A DNA stretch of 64,000 nucleotides, from assembly GCA_030524035.1 (NCBI GenBank), contig JAUNHG010000003.1, positions 186,001 through 250,000 of the forward strand, in the 5' to 3' direction. The DNA comes from Kocuria sp. (GTDB lineage Bacteria; Actinomycetota; Actinomycetes; Actinomycetales; Micrococcaceae). How positions within the stretch are numbered: position 1 is the first letter of the stretch; the number at the start of each line of letters is the position of its first letter. The notes beneath the pieces are model-generated. The model was not told the origin of the DNA. It made no database searches and was given only the letters and a program-made list of their open reading frames with translations. This document shows, piece by piece, positions 1-9,701 of this stretch. A program made the translations under genes and the position numbers.

Positions 1-654
1 CCGTCCGCACGCAACATCACCGCCGAATTTGGGTACACGTTCCCCGCCGACAAAATGCCCGTGATTTTTAACGGTACGACCGTCACCGAAGCGCCCGCCC
101 CAAATCCCGGTGGACAGCAGCTATTGCACTTGGCACGATTTGCGCCGCCGAAAGATCACCGCAACCTATTAGAAGCAATGTCGCGGATCCATAGGCAACA
201 CCCGCAAGCACGTTTGTTGTGCGCCGGCAACGGCGTAGATGAGTCCAACACCCAACTGACCGCGTGGCGGAAAGAGCTAGGCCTTGACGGTGTGGTGGAG
301 TTTGCGGGCACTATCACGGACGTCCGGCAACGGTTACGGACGGCAACCGCCTTGATCTTTGCCAGTTATAACGAAGCCCTGCCTATGGCCGGGCTAGAAG
401 CGATCAGTGAAGGGTTACCGGTGATCACCACCCGCGCCGGGGACACCGCCTTCATGACCGTCGATGAGCACTTGGCGGTTGCCCCCCGTGACCCTGAGGC
501 ACTGGCTGCAGCCGTAGACTGGTTCCTCACCCGCACCCCGGAACAAGTTGACGCGCTGCGGCAGGCGTCGTGGGAACTATCGCACCGTGACTTCGACATC
601 GACCGGGCCACCGAACGGTACATGGAGCTGTACCGGGACTTAGTGCATTCCTGA
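1..654 (+). CDS. Glycosyltransferase family 4 (GT-B), C-terminal part; 5' end outside window
   Basis: The reading frame is open from base 1, so the N-terminal acceptor-binding half is cut off by the window edge. What remains is the nucleotide-sugar-binding half of a GT-B retaining glycosyltransferase: a hinge strand ending FNGTTV, then LHLARFAPPKDHRNLLEAM, the ARLLCAGNG strand and the E-x7-E motif (NEALPMAGLEA), which in GT4 enzymes contacts the sugar nucleotide. It ends at a TGA followed by a strong hairpin. It converges on a polysaccharide flippase and probably belongs to the same surface-glycan locus. The donor and acceptor sugars cannot be told from this part. The first ATG inside the window (55) is not a credible start, because it lies within the conserved domain. 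Confidence 0.9.
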   Translation, partial: PSARNITAEFGYTFPADKMPVIFNGTTVTEAPAPNPGGQQLLHLARFAPPKDHRNLLEAMSRIHRQHPQARLLCAGNGVDESNTQLTAWRKELGLDGVVEFAGTITDVRQRLRTATALIFASYNEALPMAGLEAISEGLPVITTRAGDTAFMTVDEHLAVAPRDPEALAAAVDWFLTRTPEQVDALRQASWELSHRDFDIDRATERYMELYRDLVHS

Positions 655-679
655 CACAACAGTGGCCGGTACACAGCAC

Positions 680-713
680 GGGTGCCCCTGACCATGTACG
701 GGCAGGGGCACCC
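680..713. terminator. Bidirectional hairpin terminator between convergent genes
   Basis: A perfect 11-bp stem (680-690 with 703-713, GGGTGCCCCTG/CAGGGGCACCC) with a 12-nt loop lies between the convergent stop codons of the glycosyltransferase (654) and the flippase (742). It is followed on the plus side by a short T-rich stretch (GTTATTG). It can serve both transcripts. Confidence 0.75.
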
Positions 714-741
714 GTTATTGCCCGCTAGTTAGTTTGTCCAG

Positions 742-2370
742 CTAGCTGCGGCCCGGTTGTTCGTCCGTATCGTGGGCTTGCGCCTCACGCTGGGCCACCA
801 GAGCTTCCGAGTTCTCTTCACTCATTTCCGCCACCACGGCACCGTCAGCCCGAACCAGTTTGAGCATACGCAGGGCCATAACGGCCAGCCCTGCCGCAAC
901 AATCAGAATGGTGGGCCAGGAAGGCAGCCAGTGAGCCACCAACAGCGCAATACCGCCGTACAGCACCGCTCCACCGGCCATGCCCGCCCACCGCACGACG
1001 TCACTGGAGCGGATGCCATAGGAAACATCCTTGTTGGCCAGGTACATCTGCACCCCAGCCATGAGGAAACTGGGGAGCACCGTCGCCAAAGCCACGATGG
1101 TGATGCTCTGTGTTGACGTCGCCAACCACACCGACGGAAGCGTGAGCACCAAGACGATCAGGCTGAGGATAGAAGCCCGCATGGCAGACCCACGAAGGTT
1201 CATCACTAAGTTGGCTGGCTGTGTAATGGCTTCTGCCATGATGCCGAAGGTCAACATAGCCAAACCCCACGCGGCGAACGCAAACTCATCGCCCATCCAT
1301 GCGGTCATCAGTTCGGTGGGAATGACCGCCAGCGCTGTGCCCATCAGCACACCGATACCAAACGTTAGTGTCAAGCAGTTTTTCAAGATCTGTGCTGCTT
1401 TATCTGCTGTAGCAATGCGCAGCGGATACCCGTATGGCAAGGCAATCCAGGACACCACCAGACGGCAGGATTGGTATACGCGCATCAAAGCACCAAAAGC
1501 CGTCGTGGCATGTAGTCCGAGGGTGGGGCCAACCAGAAACAACGGAAGCTGATAAATACCTAGCTGAGATAGCGCACCGATGGACATCACGGAAGAAATC
1601 TTGATCAGTGGTTTGCCATGATCGGCCCATAAACCAGGGGCAAAGACAGGCGCACCAAAACGACGAGCCACCGCGATCAAACAGACCAACGGAGGCAGCA
1701 TCAACGACAGACATTCAACAATCACAATGCCCAACAGGCCTGTATCAGTGACCACCACGATGCCGTACCCGGCAGCCCGCCCAAGAATGGCGATAACAGC
1801 AGCTTTGCGCTCAATATCAGGACGATTAAGACCCCACAGCACCGAGTTCATACCGCGTCCTGCCAGGGAAATAAACAGTGTCAGACCAGCCATTATGGTC
1901 ATGGGCCACAGGATTGAGCGGTCCTGCTCTGGGATCGTGACGGTTTGCAGGTATACCGGGAACAGGACGGTGTACACCACGGTCAGCACTACGGCCAGAA
2001 TCAGGAAGACCAGAAAAGCCGCCGTGACGAACATGCGCCGTTCACGCTCATACTCCGGTTTGTCCGGAATGCCGGTGAGGGTTCGCACAATGCCGGACCC
2101 CAGACCAAAATCCGTCATGGTCAACATCTGGATGGCGCCAATGGCCAGTACCCATAAACCATAGGAGCTGGCCCCCACGATGCTCACAGCCAGTGGGTAG
2201 AGCAGCAACAACCCAAAAATAGAAGTAAACCCTGACAGGTAGTTCCACAGGATGTTCTGCCCCAGCCGTGAAGCGCTAGTGTCAGCCCCCGTGGAATGCT
2301 CCTCCGGGGAGTTTTTGTCCTTGTGATGACCGCTGCCGCGCGCGGGCGTCCGTGCATCCGATCTCGCCAT
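742..2370 (-). CDS. Wzx-type polysaccharide flippase / lipid-linked oligosaccharide exporter
   Basis: A 542-residue polytopic membrane protein with about 12-14 hydrophobic segments and a charged, disordered N-terminus of about 40 residues. The first helices (NILWNYLSGFTSIFGLLLLY, then YGLWVLAIGAIQMLTMTDFG and GLGSGIVR) are typical of the MOP/RfbX-Wzx superfamily, which flips undecaprenyl-linked glycans across the cytoplasmic membrane. It is the last gene of a leftward operon whose upstream genes include glycan-acting hydrolases and the aminoacyl-carrier-protein module. An AGGAGG lies 11 nt before the ATG at 2370, and the gene starts 15 nt after the upstream stop. The exported substrate is not identifiable; the role follows from the family. 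Confidence 0.88.
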   Translation of the reverse strand: MARSDARTPARGSGHHKDKNSPEEHSTGADTSASRLGQNILWNYLSGFTSIFGLLLLYPLAVSIVGASSYGLWVLAIGAIQMLTMTDFGLGSGIVRTLTGIPDKPEYERERRMFVTAAFLVFLILAVVLTVVYTVLFPVYLQTVTIPEQDRSILWPMTIMAGLTLFISLAGRGMNSVLWGLNRPDIERKAAVIAILGRAAGYGIVVVTDTGLLGIVIVECLSLMLPPLVCLIAVARRFGAPVFAPGLWADHGKPLIKISSVMSIGALSQLGIYQLPLFLVGPTLGLHATTAFGALMRVYQSCRLVVSWIALPYGYPLRIATADKAAQILKNCLTLTFGIGVLMGTALAVIPTELMTAWMGDEFAFAAWGLAMLTFGIMAEAITQPANLVMNLRGSAMRASILSLIVLVLTLPSVWLATSTQSITIVALATVLPSFLMAGVQMYLANKDVSYGIRSSDVVRWAGMAGGAVLYGGIALLVAHWLPSWPTILIVAAGLAVMALRMLKLVRADGAVVAEMSEENSEALVAQREAQAHDTDEQPGRS

Positions 2371-2385
2371 ACGCGGCAGATCCTC

Positions 2386-4335
2386 CTAGATCATGGTGGT
2401 CCTTGCTCCTGCTTCGCCCGTATCGGGCTGGGGTGGGGCATTGCCGGTGATCCACGATTGTTCGTGGATCGAGTGGGCGGCCACCCCAAAGGCCGAATCC
2501 GCCCCTACAAGGAGCTCGAGGAGGATACTACGCGCCATGACCCGCCCCGACGCACTTAAGAGTGCGTGGTCAAGTTCGGGGACAGAACGCACAATGACCT
2601 TCTTACCCCGTGGCCACGCGGATTTCTGATCAGCGGGGGTGAGAAGAATCTCATCAGTATCACTCTGTGTGACACGCTGACGACGTTGCCGCAGACCACG
2701 AGCGCTTTGTGCATGACGAACTGCCCAGTCCCCGTGAAGATATTGGAATCGCTCCATATCCTCCCGCCCCTGGATCAGGTCGAGCGCCGGAGGAAGGTCT
2801 GGATGTGTCAACAGCGTTGACGGGGCGTCCACTAAACCGGTGCGGCCCAGTACGTGCCACACCGGTGCCGGGCTCTTGTCTTCCAGCATGTCCTTCGTAG
2901 CCGACAACGCAGATTTCAAACGACGCCGTGTTCCGTACAACACCGTGGTAGCCACGGTCCGCAGTCTCATAGACCCCCGTGGTTGTGTTAAGGGCAACGA
3001 GTCAGAAGATGATCCAGACAATAATGCCGCTGGAGCCCCTTCCCACAGCGCAATCGCGCCGTAGATCCGCTGGTAATAAGCAATACCGGTGCGCCAAGCA
3101 ATGTTGTTAAACGCGATCACCCGGGATAAGTTTCCCGCCCGCCCGGCGCGCATTAATAACCACGAACCCACGCACATCCCCACACCCGTGACGGGTCTAC
3201 CCGCGACCCGACGCAACCACCGGGCATCGGCGGCCACAGCGTCAATAGCGGCTTGTTCGTAAGGAATGGGTGGTGCGTCATCAAGCGGATCGGTCAGGAT
3301 GCCGCACCGGGGACGGTCGGTGCGTAAAACGGTGAGCCCGGCGGCCGCTAGATCACGCCCGACGGTAGTCCACAGCCCGGTGGGTCCATCCATAGGCTCA
3401 GCAGCCGCCGACACCATGAACACCGCTGGCCCACGCGCCTGCAGCACAGCGTCGGGCGCATCAGCATCCCCTGGGGTGACCAGAATGCCGGGACTACCAC
3501 CTTCTGTACGAATCAAATGCTCCGTCACGGTTTTTCCGCGATATTCCAACGCCATAGTTTTGAGTGGCTGGAGGTCCACGGGCTGATCCGTGGTACTGCC
3601 CGAACGGGTCAGATCATGTGCGATCTCTCTGACTGCTCGACGCGGCACCCGCGCAAATTCGAAGGATGCTTCGTACAACAGTTCAGCAACGTCCGGGTTC
3701 TCCTCACTGCGCACAGACCACCCCTCGGGCAAGGCGTCCGCGCCAGGAAGCTTCAAAGCCTTGAGATCAGTCGCCTGAGCCGGAACATAAAGCTCACCGG
3801 CGGTTTCCGTACCCATGGCAGGGTCCACAACATCATTTTTGATGCTCATACGGCGCAGAGCAGCTGCCTTCCGCAGATAAGCGCGCCCACCGACCGGTTC
3901 CCACAGAATGCAGCGATCAACCGACTCAGCCACCTGCTGGGACTGCGCCCCCAAAACCGCTGCACCGATCCGTAAACCCAATGCCCGCTGGGGAACTCCG
4001 GGGGCACGGCGGGCAAGCTCTGCCAGAGCCGCAGCAATGTCATCAGCCCAAGCTTGTCGAATGTCATCTTGCACGGGGTGTGAATCTGCCGTCCCTCGCA
4101 AAGCGATCCGCAGCACCATGGCCCCCCGCTGGGCCAGTTCATGGCTCAGTGCTATCAACGCACGCAGGCTGCTCACCTGCTCACGTCCCACCGGTGGGAC
4201 CAACAGCACTGCACAGCGGGCGCGGGATTCGGCGGGAGCTTCCATCACACCGTGTACCGCTGCCCGTGCCGTGGTGTCAGTGGCTGGCACAGGAATCCAG
4301 GTGGGAATCGGGCCTGTGGTGCGTGCCGTTGTCAT
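2386..4335 (-). CDS. Double alpha/beta-hydrolase-like protein, exosortase-associated-hydrolase type, second paralogue
   Basis: 649 residues containing two alpha/beta-hydrolase-like units (about 40-240 and 280-480) and a C-terminal region of unclear fold. The N-terminal unit carries the LWEPVGGRAYL segment (144-154), which resembles the WxPVxSGxxFL block of exosortase-system hydrolases (serine aminopeptidase S33 fold). The nucleophile elbows are unusual: the first reads GLRIG (120-124) with no Ser or Cys, the second GMCVG (386-390) with Cys388, as in dienelactone hydrolases. It is a paralogue of the upstream gene, with which it shares a 4-nt ATGA overlap (4332-4335). A role on a thioester- or ester-bound intermediate of the glycan pathway is inference. 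Confidence 0.7.
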   Translation of the reverse strand: MTTARTTGPIPTWIPVPATDTTARAAVHGVMEAPAESRARCAVLLVPPVGREQVSSLRALIALSHELAQRGAMVLRIALRGTADSHPVQDDIRQAWADDIAAALAELARRAPGVPQRALGLRIGAAVLGAQSQQVAESVDRCILWEPVGGRAYLRKAAALRRMSIKNDVVDPAMGTETAGELYVPAQATDLKALKLPGADALPEGWSVRSEENPDVAELLYEASFEFARVPRRAVREIAHDLTRSGSTTDQPVDLQPLKTMALEYRGKTVTEHLIRTEGGSPGILVTPGDADAPDAVLQARGPAVFMVSAAAEPMDGPTGLWTTVGRDLAAAGLTVLRTDRPRCGILTDPLDDAPPIPYEQAAIDAVAADARWLRRVAGRPVTGVGMCVGSWLLMRAGRAGNLSRVIAFNNIAWRTGIAYYQRIYGAIALWEGAPAALLSGSSSDSLPLTQPRGSMRLRTVATTVLYGTRRRLKSALSATKDMLEDKSPAPVWHVLGRTGLVDAPSTLLTHPDLPPALDLIQGREDMERFQYLHGDWAVRHAQSARGLRQRRQRVTQSDTDEILLTPADQKSAWPRGKKVIVRSVPELDHALLSASGRVMARSILLELLVGADSAFGVAAHSIHEQSWITGNAPPQPDTGEAGARTTMI

Positions 4336-6110
4336 ACCCGCACCACAGAGCTACCCAGCTCCTGATCCACTAACAGTTCCGCCCGCAGCGTGTCCAACAC
4401 GGTCCGGCATCCAGTGGCGGTAATCACAGAATGATCCAGACGGTCACTTTCCACGCTGCAGATGGGCAGGCCTGCCTCGGCAAGACGCTCTACAGCGCGG
4501 TCAGCGCGAGTTTCATACCAGCGCGGTAAATCGTCAGGCCCATTGAGCACCACCACGCGAGCCTGCCGACTCATCGGCTCCAGCACCCGTTCTGGGGTTT
4601 CCATCCACGAACGACGCCCGGCGATTTTCCACAGGGAGTAAGGCATCCGGGTCCGGACACACAACACGATCTGTTCCCGAACTGCGTTTTTCAACCCTCC
4701 CATGCCACCGGCAAGCATCACCTGCCGCATACACTTGACACGGTCCATGACCCCCACCACCCCTGGGCGGATGGCGCATTGCTCAGCCACTTTCACTTGC
4801 ACGCTACGGGCCGCGCGGTTATTGGATACAGGGGCGTCACGGGGGGCATCAGCGTTATATGTTTCCCGAGCTTCCGCCCACAGCTGTTCAGACATTTTCC
4901 ATTCGGAATGCCCAATCAGCACCATAGTGGAAGCACCCAAAGAAATTCCCTGAACCTGCGCAAGGCAGGCCGCCCATGCCGATGAACATAACAACGCCGC
5001 ATGCACGGAATCACAGCCATTGGCTTTCAACCAGGCAATGGATTCTTGGAAACTGACAGCACTACGGCGCGTATAACTGTTGGTGGCGCGTAATGCATCC
5101 ACGGGGGTGGCGTCTCCCACCAAAGGCCGATCGACTCGCAGGGTCACCATACCGCCGACGGCAAGGTCACGAGCGATGAACGGCCATTCTCCCCCGCCGT
5201 AACGTCCGTCCGGCCCACCGCCTGAGACGAACAATCCAGGAGCGCCCTGGAAATCACCGGGGGCACCAGAACCTTCTGCCCAAGTCACAATGCCAATGCG
5301 ACGCTCGGGTCCGACCTCCACCACACGCTCATACAGCAGGCGGCCTTCCTGCTCCCACGAATTCTGCACCACAGTGGGCAACTGCCGTCTAACCTGACGT
5401 GGCGCAGAGGCGGGTAGCGCATTACACAGCCGGTGGAAAACATCGTCGTGTAACCGAACGTCAAAAGGCTCCACACTGAACATGGCTTTAGCCCGGCGCT
5501 TATCGGCCTCCTTAATTTCTACTACCAAGGTTCCCTGACCATCAGAGGTCGGGGTAGGCACTGTCAACGTCCTGAAGTCATCAGCTTGCTCTGGAGTCAC
5601 AGCCATACCCAACAGATCCACCAAACCATCGGTGGCCGGCACATGCGTGGCCACTGTCTGCCGCAGGCGGGACCATTGGCGCACAAAATTCTTGCCGGAA
5701 ACCGGTTCCCAGGAAACCACGGCGTCAAAATCCTGCAGCATGCTGCCCAGCACCGCCGCGCCGGTGCGGTACCCCACGCCGAAAGTGGGTAGATCGGGGG
5801 CGTCCAACAGCTCACGAGTGGTCCGTACAACCGCCCGAATGTCCTCTTGCCATACATCAACGACGTTTTCGTGACGCGGCAATGGCTGCGAGTCCAAGCT
5901 GCCCCTCCACCCAAATCGCACAGCCGTATAGCCAGACTGCGCCAAAATGATGCATAGTCGGCGGACGGTCAGGGCAGAAAGCATCAACTCACGGCCAGCT
6001 GGTGGCGCTACCACTACAATGCCGCGGCTCGTGGCATCCGATGGAGTGTGGACCCACGCCAGAAGAGCAGCTGACCCAGCACCGACCCAAGTCGGTTCTC
6101 CCTTAATCAT
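4332..6110 (-). CDS. Double alpha/beta-hydrolase-like protein, exosortase-associated-hydrolase type, first paralogue
   Basis: 592 residues from the ATG at 6110, which has AGGAG 8 nt upstream and overlaps the previous stop by 8 nt. A GTG at 6131 would add seven residues but has no better ribosome site. The N-terminal unit has the oxyanion-region segment VVVAPPAGRE and WEPVSGKNFVRQW (134-146), close to the WxPVxSGxxFL block of exosortase-associated hydrolases. Its elbow is GYRTG (113-117), so the catalytic Ser is replaced. A second hydrolase-like unit around 290-390 has LCSSA at the elbow position (Ser376). It is paralogous along its length to the next gene, to which it is coupled by ATGA. Either a catalytically altered or a binding function is possible. 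Confidence 0.68.
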   Translation of the reverse strand: MIKGEPTWVGAGSAALLAWVHTPSDATSRGIVVVAPPAGRELMLSALTVRRLCIILAQSGYTAVRFGWRGSLDSQPLPRHENVVDVWQEDIRAVVRTTRELLDAPDLPTFGVGYRTGAAVLGSMLQDFDAVVSWEPVSGKNFVRQWSRLRQTVATHVPATDGLVDLLGMAVTPEQADDFRTLTVPTPTSDGQGTLVVEIKEADKRRAKAMFSVEPFDVRLHDDVFHRLCNALPASAPRQVRRQLPTVVQNSWEQEGRLLYERVVEVGPERRIGIVTWAEGSGAPGDFQGAPGLFVSGGGPDGRYGGGEWPFIARDLAVGGMVTLRVDRPLVGDATPVDALRATNSYTRRSAVSFQESIAWLKANGCDSVHAALLCSSAWAACLAQVQGISLGASTMVLIGHSEWKMSEQLWAEARETYNADAPRDAPVSNNRAARSVQVKVAEQCAIRPGVVGVMDRVKCMRQVMLAGGMGGLKNAVREQIVLCVRTRMPYSLWKIAGRRSWMETPERVLEPMSRQARVVVLNGPDDLPRWYETRADRAVERLAEAGLPICSVESDRLDHSVITATGCRTVLDTLRAELLVDQELGSSVVRV

Positions 6111-8736
6111 TCCCACCTCTCCTAGAAACACCCACCGCAGCAGGCCAATCGTTCACGGGAACAACGGTGAGGATCCGCTGCTCCCCAGGAACAAAGGTCA
6201 TAACGTCATCGTCTGGAACCAGATGGGCACCAGCGTCCACACTGACTCCAACAGCCGCATGCGCTGTGCTGAGCCCCACGTCATAGCGCAGTGCTTCTGT
6301 TGGAGGGCTGTGCTGGCTAAGCATCAGCCCCTCCCGTAAATCAGCCACGGGGTCTCGGTGGCCAGCGCCCAATAAACGCACATCGCGCAAGGAATGAACG
6401 CCCGTCGGAGCGGTATCGGGAACGAGTTGCACCGCCACGGCTTCCCACTGGCGTTGCCCGAACCCCCACGCGTGGTCCAGATCCAAAAATCCTCCTAGGA
6501 GTTGCTCCAGGTTCCAGACCTTTTCCCCAGGTCCGTCCAGGTCAACCCGAACTTGTGCTGTGGGGCCAGCAGCATTATTGGAAGTCCAGGTATCTACATG
6601 CATCATGCCCGCGAATGAGCCTGGACGGTCATGAAAGACGTGAATATGAAGCCCGGACAGCCCTTCATCCACGATTCGCACCGCTAGGTCTGCACAGGCC
6701 CGCCGCATGGCATACCAGGTGGATTTGGGGCGGCCTGATGCGTCTAACAAGCCCCACCCCGGCCCGTGTAAAACGTCCCGACTAGAGAGAATGATCACGC
6801 CGTCACATGTGGAATCATTACGGCGTAAGTCAGTCATGGTGTGTTCCACCGCATGCGCTGCCGCAATGCGTTCTGCCTGAAGTTGGTCAGCGCGCGGCAA
6901 ATGCTCCCACCGACTGTGCAAGTCAACGGCGCCGCCCACTGCCCCTGTATCTGCTTCCAACCCCGGCTCCAGCCAGCGTCGGGCGTAATGCACCGTTGTG
7001 TCCTCAAAATCCCACGATGCTCCGGGATCTTGTGCGGCTGCACTGCGCCAGGCTGCCTGCGCGGCGGCGTTGTGGTCTGCCGTGGGAGAACCGAAAGTCT
7101 CTGTGATCACAGATGGCGCTGGGGGCACCCCAAAAGCTAAGGCCTCAGCAGCAAACCGCACACCACTAGTGCGGGTATCGCTCAAAGGTCGCCGATAAGC
7201 CCCCACACCAAACCAATGGGAAACGCCCGTGTCCACCCGGGTGGGCGGGTTACCGCCACTGGGACTAGACGGCACGTACACGACCTGTGGCATTAATTGG
7301 TCACACAAATCCGGCAGAAGATCATCAATCACCGGGATCTCTATGCTGCTCATATCCCGACCCCACAGCACCGGCTGCTGCAGTACTTCGTTACCGCCGG
7401 AAAACACCGCTACACACGGGTGGGCACCCAGTCGTGGCAGCCACGTCCGTAATTCATCGTCAACTAACGCCAGCCACGACGAATCCGACGGCGGGTCCAA
7501 AGTAGCCAACATGGCGTCGTGCCACACCAATAGGCCGTAGCGATCGCAAGCGCGATAAAACGCCTCCTGCTCCCATGCATGAGTGCCACTAATGCGCAGA
7601 ATATTGGCCCCCGCTGCCCGCATGGCGCGCACCGTGCGTTCAATGTCCTCTGTTTGCGCTCCCAGCGTCACCGGATCCAGCGGGGTCCACACGGCACCTC
7701 TGGCAAAGATTTTGCGTCCATTGACCACCAACGCAAATCCACCGTTTTCATGCAGCGCTTCCACCTGCCGAAAACCCACGTGGTGATCAGCCACCACCGT
7801 CTGTGCGGCAGGGTCATTCGTTGTCCGCTGCCCATGACGGGCGGTAACGGTCAATCGATGCAACATCGGGTGGCCGTGCGTGGCGGGCCACCACAACTGT
7901 GGGTCCTTGACCTCCAGCACCACATGGTGCTCGCCCGCTTCCAACACACGCTGCACCGCTACCCCAGCACAGGTGATGGTCACTGCGGCTTGGCGTTGTG
8001 CCGTGATCTGTACGTGCACCGTACCCGTGGTCGACACCGTGCCCATGCCGTGGAGCTGCGTACGCACCGCCGATACTTCCACGCCGTGTTCTGGCACCGG
8101 CTCCAGCGCAACATCACCCCACGGCCCCACCACCGGGTACGTTCCAGCCCAGGGAATACGCCCGATCAGGGGCGTACGCCGCCACCGAACGGAAGAATCT
8201 GCCACCAAAGTGGAACGCCAGCGTGGGCGTGGTTTGCGCGGTACAGGGACCAACGATGGCGCTCGGCACACAATCGCCAGTTCTTGGACACCGCCACCCG
8301 CCGGTAACTGCACCACGATGTCCCGAAGTCCACTGATGGAGTGGGCTACCCTCTGCCCACCCCAGAACACCTCACACACGGTGGCTACTCCGCGCAGTTG
8401 CAACTGCCAGTGACGCACCGGCACTCCATCAACCTGATCGGCTAGGGCCACCTGAGTGCACCACCACCAGTCGGCGTTATCCATGTGCTCAAGGGCGTTC
8501 TGGATGTCCTGTATCGGCCCCATCTGTAGTAACGCACCGGCAGCTGTTCCCGGAACTACTGCCGGGATATCCACTGGTGGAACGGCAGCTGCTAATACCT
8601 GATCAGCCCAGCGGGAACATTCCTGAACAGCGTCGTGTTGCTGCGGCACCGCTGAACCGTCCCACACTAAGTCCCCGGCCCAGGCGACCGCGCCGGGGAC
8701 TGTACGGTTCAGGGTCCACTGCAAGCTGCGTATCAC
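6103..8736 (-). CDS. Glycoside hydrolase family 2, beta-mannosidase-like
   Basis: About 877 residues with the GH2 order: N-terminal jelly roll (VPGTAAGALLQMG, DNADWWW), immunoglobulin-like domain, then TIM barrel with FARGAVWTPLD, ILRISGTHAWE, YGLLVWHDAM, the acid/base GGNE (Glu near 450) and the nucleophile VITETFG (Glu near 546). This fits the beta-mannosidase branch of retaining GH2 enzymes. No signal peptide is visible, so it probably acts in the cytoplasm, an odd place for a degradative enzyme; trimming or recycling a glycan intermediate is one explanation. The chosen GTG at 8736 gives a 4-nt GTGA overlap with the upstream stop, as at other junctions of this operon. An ATG at 8748 and a start at 8778 are also in frame. 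Confidence 0.82.
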   Translation of the reverse strand: MIRSLQWTLNRTVPGAVAWAGDLVWDGSAVPQQHDAVQECSRWADQVLAAAVPPVDIPAVVPGTAAGALLQMGPIQDIQNALEHMDNADWWWCTQVALADQVDGVPVRHWQLQLRGVATVCEVFWGGQRVAHSISGLRDIVVQLPAGGGVQELAIVCRAPSLVPVPRKPRPRWRSTLVADSSVRWRRTPLIGRIPWAGTYPVVGPWGDVALEPVPEHGVEVSAVRTQLHGMGTVSTTGTVHVQITAQRQAAVTITCAGVAVQRVLEAGEHHVVLEVKDPQLWWPATHGHPMLHRLTVTARHGQRTTNDPAAQTVVADHHVGFRQVEALHENGGFALVVNGRKIFARGAVWTPLDPVTLGAQTEDIERTVRAMRAAGANILRISGTHAWEQEAFYRACDRYGLLVWHDAMLATLDPPSDSSWLALVDDELRTWLPRLGAHPCVAVFSGGNEVLQQPVLWGRDMSSIEIPVIDDLLPDLCDQLMPQVVYVPSSPSGGNPPTRVDTGVSHWFGVGAYRRPLSDTRTSGVRFAAEALAFGVPPAPSVITETFGSPTADHNAAAQAAWRSAAAQDPGASWDFEDTTVHYARRWLEPGLEADTGAVGGAVDLHSRWEHLPRADQLQAERIAAAHAVEHTMTDLRRNDSTCDGVIILSSRDVLHGPGWGLLDASGRPKSTWYAMRRACADLAVRIVDEGLSGLHIHVFHDRPGSFAGMMHVDTWTSNNAAGPTAQVRVDLDGPGEKVWNLEQLLGGFLDLDHAWGFGQRQWEAVAVQLVPDTAPTGVHSLRDVRLLGAGHRDPVADLREGLMLSQHSPPTEALRYDVGLSTAHAAVGVSVDAGAHLVPDDDVMTFVPGEQRILTVVPVNDWPAAVGVSRRGGND

Positions 8737-9701
8737 GGCACGGCCCATTCCTTCAGGGTGGATGCTGCCCGTGCCCATTGGGCGACAATCGTGTTCATCG
8801 TGGTTTCCAGCGTCGTGGACTGACGTCCCCGAGCCACCCTGGCCAATTGAAACTGCAACGCTTTGGCTTCTTTGCTCACCGCAGTAAAAGCCTCAGCGGC
8901 TGGTTGCAGCTGCTCCACACCGCTAAACCGCACCGCCTCCGCCCCCAGTAGGGAAACCACCCCTAACTGACGGGTGGTTTCAAAACACAACGCGTGGTAA
9001 CCATCCATACCAGCCGTCGTCAGCCACTCATAGCGAGCGCGCAAAACATCCATGAGCTCAGCCGCAGGGTTCTGCGTCCCCGCGCGGTGGGTGTGATGCC
9101 GCAAGAGTCGGATGGTGTGCTCACGCGCGGCATCGTCGTTAGCTTCCGTCAACCGTTCCATCCGCACGAGTTCCACGTAGGGCGACGGCACAATTCCTTC
9201 ACTTCGCCGTGGTCCCAGAACGAATTCAAAGTCGCTCCCGCGTAGCTCATGGAGTCCCTCATTATGGAGGTACACCAGATGCTGGTGTTCGCGGTCCACG
9301 TGGAGGGGCACGATGGAGGTTTTGGTATGTTCAATCCGATACGAAATACCGCGGGTGTCCGGTAACCAGTGAGCGTCAGCTTCCACAATGATCAGGTTGC
9401 CCGCACGCATCTGCGTGATGACGTGTTCCAACAGAGAAGTCCACACGTCGTACTCCCCCACCCGGATTCCGTGAACCTCTTCCAAATCGCGGTGATCAAT
9501 TTTGAGGAACTCGAACTGCTCCACCTGCGTCTCCGCAGCCACGGCAGCAGCAAACAACGGTTCGGGGCGCCTGCCCATACCGTGCAACAGTTCAATCCAG
9601 ACATCCAAGTAGCAGTTGGTGTTTGACCACAAGGAATCTTGCTGATGCAGCGGGTGTTGCTGGAAACCGTCAACACTAAGCCCGGGGTAAGTGGTGGTCA
9701 T
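8733..9701 (-). CDS. DUF1839 family protein of the aminoacyl-carrier-protein operon
   Basis: 322 residues from the ATG at 9701, which gives a 4-nt ATGA overlap with the ligase stop. Longer in-frame starts exist but would overlap the ligase by over 100 nt. Recognisable DUF1839 features are YPGLSVDGFQQHPLHQ at the N-terminus, WSNTNCYLDVWIELLHGMG, an FEFLKIDHRDLEEVHGI block and IEADAHWLPDT-like acidic/His segments (here IVEADAHWLPDTRGISY). I recall this family as a frequent neighbour of stand-alone amino acid:[carrier protein] ligases in rhizobia and actinobacteria; its biochemical role is unknown. Since it stands between ligase and glycosidase genes, it could take the aminoacyl group from the carrier protein, but nothing in the sequence proves that. 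Confidence 0.85.
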   Translation of the reverse strand: MTTTYPGLSVDGFQQHPLHQQDSLWSNTNCYLDVWIELLHGMGRRPEPLFAAAVAAETQVEQFEFLKIDHRDLEEVHGIRVGEYDVWTSLLEHVITQMRAGNLIIVEADAHWLPDTRGISYRIEHTKTSIVPLHVDREHQHLVYLHNEGLHELRGSDFEFVLGPRRSEGIVPSPYVELVRMERLTEANDDAAREHTIRLLRHHTHRAGTQNPAAELMDVLRARYEWLTTAGMDGYHALCFETTRQLGVVSLLGAEAVRFSGVEQLQPAAEAFTAVSKEAKALQFQLARVARGRQSTTLETTMNTIVAQWARAASTLKEWAVP

